Shown here in pieces: positions 10,208-22,200 of a stretch of 64,000 bases of DNA. A program made the position numbers and the translations under genes. Source of the stretch: Limnephilus marmoratus. Its lineage: Eukaryota; Arthropoda; Insecta; Trichoptera; Limnephilidae. Each line of letters opens with the position of its first letter. Position 1 is the first letter of the stretch. A model generated the notes under the pieces. That model saw only the letters and a program-made list of their open reading frames with translations, searched no databases and was not told where the DNA came from. The stretch is taken from assembly GCA_917880885.1 (NCBI GenBank), contig OU862910.1, positions 52,567,285-52,631,284 of the forward strand, written 5' to 3'.

Positions 10208-13200
10208 GTATGACGATTATCTTATTTTGCATAAATACTCATATTGTCGCTTATTTCCCTCATTTCCCTGTGACATTTGTGATTACGCTAAATCGATTTT
10301 GAATTTCAGATTTGCGCGACACCAGTGATGCTGATATATTTTCTGCTGCCGATGATTGTAAAGACCAGGATGATAAGCAAAAGAAAGTGAAGAAGCGAAG
10401 GAAGCGTGAGCTTGAAATGGTAAAAATAGATTCAATTACTAGTGGGCGTTCCATGACAAACATATTATTATAAAATTTTCTTGTTTTCATTCTGTTCAGA
10501 AAATTCTTTACTGAATATATATAAAAACATGGGTGAAATGCAGATCCGGGCACCATCTGGAAATTTAATAAAAATGCACTTTCTAGATGAGAAAAGTGTG
10601 GAAAAGTTGAATAAAAAAGAAATTAAGGGCGCTCGGCAAAATTGAGGGAGATACAGCCGTTTAAAGAATGTATGAAATGACACTTCATGAACAGATAATG
10701 TCCGCCATTTGATACTAATTTGTTGGTAGGGATACCTGATACAAGAGCCTAGATACGATTGTAGGGAATAAATAATAAGGCGCGTAGGTACTGGAATGGA
10801 GACAAACCATTCAAATCCTGGGATGTTTTTTAAAATAAAGATAACATACACAATCCCGTTAGACAAACCATTTAAAACGTAGATTGTTTTTTAAAGTAAA
10901 GATAATAGGTATTATACACAATCCTGCTAGACAAACCAGTGCCTGAAGTGGCGAGGGATTCGATCGTTCTGAAGTGTGCGTGTAAACGGCGCTTTAGTAT
11001 ACATACGAAGGGGGCACTTTCTTTTCTATCACAAACCATGTTACACAAACCTAGCGTAGCCGCTAAACTACTTGAAAACTGGGATGTTTTTTTTTTGCCG
11101 TGACGCGAGTAGGCGCTACGAAGGGGGCACTTTCTTTTCTATCACAAACCATGTTACACAAACCTAGCGTAGCCGCTAAACTACTTGAAAACTGGGATGT
11201 TTTTTTGCCGTGATGCGAGTAGGCGGTACGAAGGGGGCACTTTCTTTTCTATCACAAACCATGTTACACAAACCTAGCGTAGCCGCTAAACTACTTGAAA
11301 ACTGGGATTTTTTTTTTTGCCGTGACGCGAGTAGGCGCTACGAAGGGGGCACTTTCTTTTCTATCACAAACCATGTTACACAAACCTAGCGTAGCCGCTA
11401 AACTACTTGAAAACTGGGATTATTTTTTTGCCGTGACGCGAGTAGGCGTTATAAAGGGGCACTTTCTTTTGAATCACAAACCATATTACACAAACCTAGC
11501 TTATTTGATGTTTTAAATAATTTATAAATAAAGATTATTAAAAAATATTACAGTTTATCATTTATTCATTATTATTCATTATTTTTACAAAAAAAAAAAA
11601 TTTAGGGGTATTTTCAAGTAATTTGCCGGTTTCTAGGGGTTTTTGAGTTGGATAAATATTTTTGGGAGTTGGCAACACTGACTTTCTTTTCTTAGGTTAG
11701 TATGACTGGTTTATTTATAAAATGGCGGGCGTACTGACATAATCTGTTCGTGAAGTGAAATTTTACTTAACGTAATTGAAAATTAATTAGTTATTCAATT
11801 TTTTTTTTTATTGCTTTCCGCACTTTTTTTCACCTTCCAGGTTAAAGTTCTCAACTTAAAACGCGGTGAAAACATGGTTTTCTGCCAAAAAAAAGTGGTG
11901 CCCGGATCTGCATTCCTCCCAAAAACATCAATGTATCATTAAATCTGGTCGTACTACTCTCTGCATTGAGACAGCAAACCTAAAAGCACCATTGAAAATT
12001 ATTTTGATTGTTTTCTTCAAACACAGCAAACTTACTTTGTGACACCATTTTAATTAAAATTAAATAAAATACTTAGTTTTAACCGCTTTTATTATTTAAG
12101 AACCTACAATACTATGCCATTTTGTCACTGTTATGTTGGTATCCCAGACCTGATACAAACGAAGCTAGATACGATTGTAGCCGACTTCGTGGGATAAATA
12201 ATAAGGCGCGTAATTATGAAAAACAGAATTAATAATTTTTGGAGATCGCTGGCAACGGTTAATATGCACTTTTAAAAAAAAAAAACCTTTTGATTCACCT
12301 TAATTACATTAAAAGGCAACTATTTGCATTGGGGGAAGTGGAAAATATTTCATTCTAAATTTCGATTACGTAAAATTAAAATTAGCTTTCGTCTTGTGAG
12401 ATTGTACGCCAGAATCACAAACCATGTTACACAAACCTAGCGTGGCCGCTAAACTACTTGAAAACTGGGATGTTTTTCTTGCCTTGACGCGAGTAGGCGT
12501 TATAAAGGGGCACTTTCTTTTGTATCACAAACCATGTTTAGCGTAGTCTTAGGTTAGGTTACTTAAATTTGGAAGGTGAAAAACAGTTCAAAAAATCATT
12601 GAAAAAAAGCCCGCTAGACAAATTTCATAATTACGCGCCTCATGTATCCCACGAAGTCGGCTACAATCGTATCTAGCTTCGTTTGTATCAGGTCTGGGAT
12701 ACCAACATAACAGTGACAAAATTGCGTAGTATCGGTTCACGAAGTGAAATTTTATTTATACTTTAAACGGCTGTATCTCCCTCAATTTTGCCGAGTGCGC
12801 CTTAATTTTTTTTTTATTCAGCTTCTCCACACTTTTCTCATCTAGAAAGTGCCTTTTTATTAAATTTCCAGACATTGGCAGGATCTGCATTCCTCCCAAA
12901 TTGACCAATGATATTGCTCAAATCACACATCTCTGTGATTTGAGCAATATCATGCGTCGCATCATTTGTGTCTGATACTTATTCGTTTGACGTTTGACAG
13001 AAATGGCGTCGCAACATAAAATAATGTTAGATTTGTTCTGAGAGTGGAAAAAATGCACGTTTATGTAACTATACATTATCAGAATACGTAAGAAAGGATT
13101 TAGTGGAGAAGGCATGGATCGATGTTGCAAAAAAGTCATACGACATCGGTTGACAGCGTGTTAACTCCGCGGCTGCACGTGAAAAATGATCAAATTCAGT

Positions 13201-16200
13201 ATATTTTGGATAGCGCCGTGTACGGAGACCAGTATTAAAAAGTAGTACATCAGCAGGGCACTTGTGGTTTCGTCACAATACGTAGATTGTAAGTATCTCC
13301 ATGAACGGAGGGCCTTATGATAATTAAGTTTAAAAGTAGTTCTTAGTACTAGTACTTTTCAATGCCTATTAAAAGTGTAGCGGCATGTGGCGGCTTTTGG
13401 ATTATTTACCAAGCATTCTTAAACCACTTTTTTTTTAAATTTTCAGATTAAATTAGACGACAATGAATGTTCAAATGACGACGAATCTGGAAACGAGGAA
13501 TCATCCGGAAAGCACCAGCGAGAGCTCAGCTTTCTAGGCAGCCCGGGCCCTTATTCTCCAGGTCAGGCCAGAGAACCCCGTTCTTGTGTCCTCAATCAGA
13601 GGCAGAAGAAGAAGCCCCTGTCGCGGCTCCTGGAGCAGCTCTTGAGGAACCTAGAGAAGAGAGACCAGAACCAGTTCTTTGCCTGGCCTGTTACTGATAA
13701 CTACGCCCCTAATTACTCCACAATCATCAAACGCCCAATGGATTTTTCGACGATAAAACAAAAAATTGATGATAATGAATACAAATCTTTGAATTGCTTT
13801 ATTGTAAGTTTCAAAAGTCATTAATTTTTATACTGTCAAAATTATTTATGAAAAAAAAACAGCCCTTTTTGTACTGATCTATTTTTCTCTCTGATTTCGC
13901 CTGTACTTCTACTTTTTTCTGATTCTATGTTCATGTTCTTTTAAATTAATAATTTTTTTGCATGTGTGCAATATCACACTAGAAATTTCAATTTATAAAA
14001 TATCAAATAGAGATGGCGGTTATTTTATTAATTAATTTTTGGGGATCGCTGGCAACGGTTAATATGCACTTTTTTTTTAAAAAACCTTTTGATTCAACTT
14101 AATTACATTAAAAGGCAACTATTTGCATTGGGGGAAGTGGAAAATATTTCATTCTAAATTTCATTACGTAAAATTAAAATTAGCTTTCGTCTTGTGAGAT
14201 TGTACGCCAGAATCACAAACCATGTTACACAAACCTGGCGTAGCCGCTAAACTACTTGAAAACTGGGATGTTTTTCTTGCCTTGACGCGAGTAGGCGTTA
14301 TAAAGGGGCACTTTCTTTTGTATCACAAACCATGTTACACAAAAATATTTTCCACTTCCCCCAATGCAAATAGTTGTCTTTTAATGTAATTAAGGTTAAT
14401 CAAAAGATTTTTTAAAAAAAAGTGTGTATTAACCGTTGCCAGCGATCCCCAAAATTTACCTTTTATTAATTCGAAGATTACTCCGCAGTAAATTATTGGG
14501 TAAAATTTTGAGTAGCCGGACATGCTTAATACGAATACGTCAAACAAGAAATAAACATTGCTGAAACTGTCAAAACACCAATTATTGTTGTAGGACTATT
14601 TCCATAACAGTAGTGGTATATGCATTTGACTTTGTTTTAGGACATTGTGGGCTCGACTGCCTCATAGCATAGCACATAGATAACAGTAATAAATAAGTGT
14701 TATTCCTACCAAAATAGAACTATATTATGTACCAAATTTTTTTAGCAATTTCAGCATGACTCGCAGCTGTGATGTGTTTTATGTCTTGATCAATTCACTG
14801 TTTTGCAATGCTGAACTTTATCTTTGATCACTGACAACTTGAACCTAATTTTAATAATACGTGAATCTTATGCATCTCCATTACAGAATGACTTCAAACT
14901 AATGTGCAACAATGCCATGAAATACAATAAAAATGGAACAGTCTACCACAAGGCCGCCCGGAAACTGTTGCACATCGGGCTGAGGCAACTACAGCCCGCC
15001 AAACTCAGGCCACTAGGAAACATCCTCACCTACATGTACGAGATTCCCATGAGAGAGCTGGGCTTCGACATGGGAAAGATGGATGTGGTAAGTTACCTGC
15101 ATTTCATCATTACTCGTTGTTCATCAGTTGATTTATTCACTCCTTCATCAATGAGTTACCTCACCGATCATCGGCTTGTTTATCATGATACTTCCGATCA
15201 TGCATTCGTTGTGAAAAAATATGTTTCATAAATCACTGTTTTGCTTTTAGAGAGATTCATTAATTTGCCTAGCTGCATGTTACGATATCTTTAATGGACA
15301 TTTTCACATACAAACGCCGTAACTATTTTTTCCATTTAAACGTAATATCTCAGAACCAGTAGAGTCATGTTCGTAAGTCACATTTCACATTATCTGCAAT
15401 GCTGACATTAGATCTGCCTCCATAAATTCACTCCATTATTAATGATTTTCAACACTTTTGCAGACGTTTATGAACTGAAATTAAGATCAAAAGTATCGTC
15501 CAAAAGAATTTCTAAAACTTGCACTACAAAATGGCAAGCGTTTACAGATCGTTATCTCAGATATGCAAAGAATTTTATAATATTGGTCAATTATTATCAA
15601 TTTCTAATAATATTGGTGACCAGCTCTTTTCATTTTGGTTATTAAATAATTAGATGTTCACAGAGAAAATAGAAAACAATGTTTGTGTGAGAAAACTGTC
15701 CTCAATCAAATATTTAACATAATAACACGGGTCTTACAATTATTAACCAGAACCGGATTATGGAACCAGAACTTGAACAATATGTAGTGTTATTTGCGTG
15801 ACGCAATAATAAATACATAAAGGTCAAATGCTATCTTTCTCGTTATCAGGCAAGACTTTAAGCTACTATTGAATAACTTTCAATCCTTTCAAGTGAAGTC
15901 AGTACCAATGAGAGTGCTGTGGACAGCAGTGATTTAACAAAACATCTTTGTACATGTGACATTTTTATTTCTCTGTTGCGTTTATTTTTTTGAATCGATT
16001 GTCTAATCATCATTGTAATCTTATGAAAGCTATCAAAACCAGTGGGACGAAACAAGGTAAGATCTAACGATGTGAATGTTTCAATTGGTTTTAATAGTTG
16101 CCCATGATATTGTTTTCATTTATCGCCAGTAATCTTATTTGAAATGTTTCTTTTGAACACATTCACTCCTGGTGGAATTTTTTGCAAAAAATTCCGTAAT

Positions 16201-19200
16201 CTCTTTTTCACTTGTTTGTTTTTGAAGGACCGATTTGAACCTAGTATGATTATTGTGAAACAACATTGACTATCGATAATTGTCATTTATTTATAACACT
16301 AAAGTATTGAAAAATGTTTCTCAGGGTTTCTTCACAAAATCCCAATTTAAAGTCATGGGTAAAGTTCGGTTTAGGGGCGGCATTCCTAGATAATAAAACT
16401 AGTTATTTTTATACTAACGTTGGGCCGGAAAATCCGAATCTGAAAGAATTAGGCGTCGGCAAGCAATATTAACTGAATTACACGACTTTAAAATTTTTTA
16501 TACACACACAGGAAAACAAGCCATTTTGAACGCATTCTGACACTACAAGTCATAGAAAAACAAGAAAGATGTTACACCACATAAAATTAAGTGTTGCCAT
16601 TAAGCAGTAATATCAATAACTAATTTAAGTAATTATTTTTTATAAATTTTACTCACTTTTGTATCACAAACCATGTTACATAAACCTAGCGTAGCAGCTA
16701 AACTACTTGAAAACTGGGATGTTTTCTTGCTTTGACGCGAGCAGGCGGTATAAAGGGGCACAAACCATGTTACACAAACCTAGCGTAGCCGCTAAACTAC
16801 TTGAAAACTGGGATGTTTTCTTGCCTTGACGCGAGCAGACGGTATAAAGGGGCACAAACCATATTACACAAACCTAACGTAGCCGCTAAACTACTTGAAA
16901 ACTGGGATGTTTTCTTGCCTTGACGCGAGCAGGCGGTATAAAAGGGCACAAACCATGTTACACAAACCTAGCGTAGCCGCTAAACTACTTGAAAACTGGG
17001 ATGTTTTTTTGCCGTGACGCGAGTAGGCGCTACGAAGGGGGCACTTTCTTTTCTATCACAAACCATTTTACTAATGTGTTATGTGATGAATTATCATGTG
17101 AGGAAGTATCGTGTCGGAAAGTTTTACGTTATTGATATTATTGCTTAATGGCAACACTTAATTTTATGTGGTGTAATATCTTTGGTGTTTTTCTATGACT
17201 TGTAGTGTCAGAATGCGTTCAAAATGGCTTGTTTTCCTGTGTGTGTATAGAAAATTTTAAAGTCGTGTAATTCAGTTAATATTGCTTGCCGACGCCTAAT
17301 TCTTTCAGATTCGGATTTTCCGGCCCATAATTAGTATTAAAAAAAAAAATTATCTAGGACTATCGCCCCTGAACCGAATTTTTTTTCTTTCTTTTGAACA
17401 CATTCACTCCTGGCGGAATTTTTTGTAAAAAATTCCGTGATCTCTTTTTCACTTGTTTGTTTTTGAAGGACCGATATGAACCTAGTATGATTATTGTGAA
17501 ACAAAATTGACTGTAGATAATTGTCATTTATTTAAACACTAAAGTATTGAAAAATGTTTCTCAGGGTTTCTTCACAAAATCCCAATTTAAAGTCATTTCT
17601 AAAGAAGTACTTCTACCTCATTCGCTTAGTCTTAACTCATTTTCTTTAATTTTATTACAATACATGCTAGTTGCTGAAAAAGAGCGTGCATAATTATATT
17701 CCCACAGCAAATCAATTTTATTTTAATTGTTAGATTACAATATTTATAAAAACAATTTGGAGTTGCTAGGTGAAACCAGTCTGGTAAAACATAAACAAAT
17801 GCGAAAAATGTATGCTGTGTTTTTTATCATAAAATTACAAAATATATTATTATATTTGTATAAACTGCAATGGCTCTTGTGCGTTGTACCAATGAAAGAA
17901 AGTGCTTTGCATGTTTAGAATGAAGTCATTTATATTTGGCAAAATGCAATGATGAAAAAGTTATCAATTTATTTGAGAAATTATGGTATATGAACCCTGA
18001 GTGGTTCCTTACCACTATTCTATAAATAATTATAATACCTACACACCGTGTAGTCTCTGCAATTCAAACCTGTTCCTCTATTAAAAATCATAGACAAAAC
18101 GCGTAACATTGGTTATATCTTTGCTTACAACCTATGTATGGATTTATGTTCTAAGGCACGCTAAGCTTGACATTCAAACTGTGTTAATACCCAGTATTGT
18201 TTGTTTAGAAAGGCAAAAATAATAAAATTTTCAAATAAAACTTTACCGAAAATGTCAAACTCTCAAATGTTCTGAAAATCAAGCTTTTTCTGAAAAATTC
18301 CAGTAAAAGTTAGTTTCAAAGATTCAAGTAATCCGAAAATCAAGCTCTGTCTGAAATATTCCAGTAATCCGAAAATCAAGCTGTTTCTGAAAGATTCCAG
18401 TAATCCGAATATCTAGCTGTTTCTGATAGATTCCAGTAATCCAAAAATCTAGCTGTTTCTTAACCTGTCAAGGGCCGTTTTCTAACAAGAAATTCCCTAA
18501 CAAAGCACCACTTTGAATTTTGAATTGAATGTTTTGTGGATTAATTTTGAGCTATTGTATATTTTATTGACTGAAACACATTCCTAAAACAATAAACTAT
18601 GTACCAAAACAACATTATTTGCATTATTTTGATAAATTGATAGTTTTCAATGTTTTCGTCAAGTATCAAGCATCGGACTTTGACAGATTTAATCGCGGCA
18701 AATTTGACATTTGGATTCCACAGATAAAATCATTTAAAAATATTCTGATATCGCCAGGTGAATGAAACTAGTGGCTATATCATCAATGATGTTGGTGCAA
18801 GCGATTCTGACCTTGTCCTTCATACAAATTCTGTACACAGAAGGGTCGAAATCGCATAAAAAAAATATATTAAATTTTGCGCGCATCCGCACTTTTCCGG
18901 CGAGTCAGAGGTTAAAGATTCCAGAAATCCGAAATTCCAGATATTTCTTAAAGATTCCAATAATCCAAAAATCAAGCTGTTTCTTAAAGATTCCAGTTAT
19001 CCAAAAATCAAGCTGTTTCTGAAAAATTCCAGTAATCTGAAAATGTATTAAACCGAACCTGCTGGTTTTTAATTGTTTGGATTATAGAGACTATATTGTA
19101 TGTGTGTCATTATTATGAAGAGAAATTAAAAAAACAATATTCAACATTCTCTAAAATAGCTAAACTGGCACTGCTTTATAAAAATATTATTATTATTTAT

Positions 19201-22200
19201 ATTAATAATTTGTGAATATTCTTAGACGGTATTAATTTGACTGCATCGTAGCGAAAACAAAATAATAAACATTCTCTTTACGAAGAATGTTACTAATCTT
19301 GAATGAATTAGCTATCAGTCTAGTCTAGCGAGTGAGAAATGTATATACATTATCTGGTTATCAGTTGATTAATACAAGGTTCTATTCACAGAAAGCTCTG
19401 AAGCAAGAATTCCTGAACACCGGAGTGGACGGAGCCAAGGATAACGCTTCCAGCGCAGATGACGAAGTGAAACTTAAAATGGAGGCAGTAAGGGAGAAAC
19501 ACAGGAGGCGTTTGGCCAAGAAAGGTTTGTGTTTACAAATACAAGATCCTAAATTCAACTAAATTTCTATGAAACCTAAAAAAGACATTTGGGTTGAAGT
19601 ATTTTAAATATTTTTCCATCGACAACCTCTCTCTCGAATTAAAAACTATGCAAATTTGAAAAAATATGGTTATGCACCTGGAAAGAACTAACATTACAGA
19701 AACTTCGCAAAATATTGCCTTGATTGTTCAAAATTGCAATTTTTTTTAATTAATGAAGACAATAATAAGGCAGGTCCAGAGCTCATCATACATTTGTCGC
19801 GATTTGCCGTGAAAGTCCATCAAACATCACATCAATATTTTTTGTTTTCCGTCTCCTCCGTTTGTTAAAACACTAAACACGGTTGAAAGATTGGTGCGAA
19901 GTTCGCGCGATCACACACAATTTGGCTTGTGGTCTGCGATAAGGACGTGTCAACGCTTAAGCATTGAGCACTTGACGTTTGACGTTTTTGGCATTTATAT
20001 CAATGTTAAAATGCTTTCTGATGAAAAAGAGATGCGTCAGTGAGAAAACACAGATATTTTAATAGATATTTATTTATCAGGAAAGATTTCCGACTAATAT
20101 CGATTATTGCACGACCTAAAGTTACTATTAAGAATTTAGAGTGCGTAAATATTTACGTCAAAAACAGAATAATTATAAAATATTTGATAATAAAATTATA
20201 ATATAATATTAAATATTTATAATTATTCTGTTTTTGACGTAAATATTTACGCACTCTAAATTCTAAATTGCACGACCTAAAGTTACTATTAAGAATTTAG
20301 AGTGCGTAAATATTTACGTCAAAAACAGAATAATTATAAATATTTGTTATTATATTATAATTTTATTATCAAATATTTTTATTATTATATTATATTTAGG
20401 TATAATAATATTTTAAACTCGTGATTATGCCCGCTCATTGCACATAACCACAAAAGGCCGTTCCGTTAATTCTCCATACACGACCGCATTGCGCGGCATC
20501 TGTCAAAAAATAAATTATTCCCCCACCCGCTGGCCTCCGCCTGCCTTCCCGCTTCACCCGGGATGGAGTGTTTAGGAAATGTTTTCCGTCGATCATGGGA
20601 AGCTTGAAACACAACAAAAGTTGACAATATTTATGGTGTTGATGACAAACATTGAATTTTGTTATGGGACTGTCAAGGCAAATGACGAAGCTAATTTACC
20701 CGACTTCAGCAAAACTCAGTTGAAAATCTGAAACAGAAAAATCCGAAGTCACATCTGGAACTCGAACCCAGGTCCTATGACTTAACCCACCCCTTCCAAA
20801 ATTATTTTGACTAAAACTGACCAGACCAACTGAATTAATTTTTGTGCAAACTTGTCCTGAATTTAGTCATGTTGCAAAAACCCAAATTTTTTTTGTTTTT
20901 TAATTTATTTAAGTAATATAAATTTTTTATGTTCTGTTGACATTGAATCACTCTTATAAAATGTTAGTAAATAAATAATAAGTCATTTATTAGGGTTCTA
21001 TAAATAAATATCTTGATTTATTTAGCGGTATAAAGTATAGCGGCCCGGAGAGAAAGCCTTGATAGATACGGGCCTTAAATTGTGGCTGTTCAGAGGGAAT
21101 CAGTGTTCCTCTGTATTCAATGTATTTTTTTTAAATGAAAACAAATAACTTCGTAAAAACCAATAGTTATATAATCAATATTATCAACACAATTCGAAAA
21201 CCAAGTTTTCTTCGTCAGGATAAGATTAATAAATTATTATTTATTTATTATTTACAAAGTTAATTGTTTTCACTTAATTTAAAATGTTACCACAAAGTAT
21301 ATTTGCAAAGTTTGAAAAGTGTATTTTTTTCTTTAAAATTTTGTTTAGTGTGATCCGCAACTTGTAATCATTGATTTGTTAATTAATTGCATATTTTTCA
21401 GCTTTCCCCCGTATGAACTCTCTGGGCTACACCTCCCTGCAAGTGCTGGTGGACAATGATGGCATGTCCCCGGCAAACAATCAAAGGCCGGTCTCTTTGG
21501 GAGTATACACCGGCAGAATCGCTCATGGAACCGGAACTCTACAAGGTACTAACTAATTAACAGCCTGTTATTCATACTATAATTTCTATAACTAACCAAT
21601 TCAATTTGGGAGGCATGTATTACCTCCGCCCTGGGAACCATTTATTGGATAACCAACACCCCTGCCATAGGGCATCAACGACCACGATGGATTCACACAT
21701 CCATCACTCCTGGACAAAATGATTCCAGATTCCTACCACCCCTCTTACTTTTTCCTTCCAGAACTTCTTCTCCTTCGTTCATTAGGCCCTGAGGAAACTT
21801 TTTTCCTCAAAACCTGCCGTGTGGAGCTAATGTCACCACACATCACCAATACTGTGCCCTATGTTCCAACATCTCGACAAAACCTAAAATGGCTCAATTT
21901 ATACCTGCACAATATAGCAACACTTAACTAACAATTAGATAGTTCCGTAGCTTTCATTTTTTGTAATAAAAAATTGAAAGTTTCAGAACAAGATATGTGT
22001 GTTTTAACCCGTCAAAGGCCAGGAAAAACACGGAAATATCCTAACAAAACACCACACTTTGAATTTTGAATTGAATATTTTGTGGATTCATTTTGAGCTA
22101 TCGTATATTTTATTGACCGAAACACATTCCTAGAACAATAAACTATGTACCAAAACAACATTACTTGTGTTAATTACGAAAATTGATAGGTTTTACGATG

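Noticed and set aside
11030..11500. Regular repeats resembling a CRISPR array or a coding repeat
   Set aside because: Units are contiguous ~111-bp repeats without variable spacers, in a eukaryotic intron; the open frame at 11295-11516 is incidental.
16147..17596. 210-bp direct repeats as LTRs of a TRIM element
   Set aside because: No TG...CA ends, no primer-binding site or purine tract, and the interior is a fold-back.
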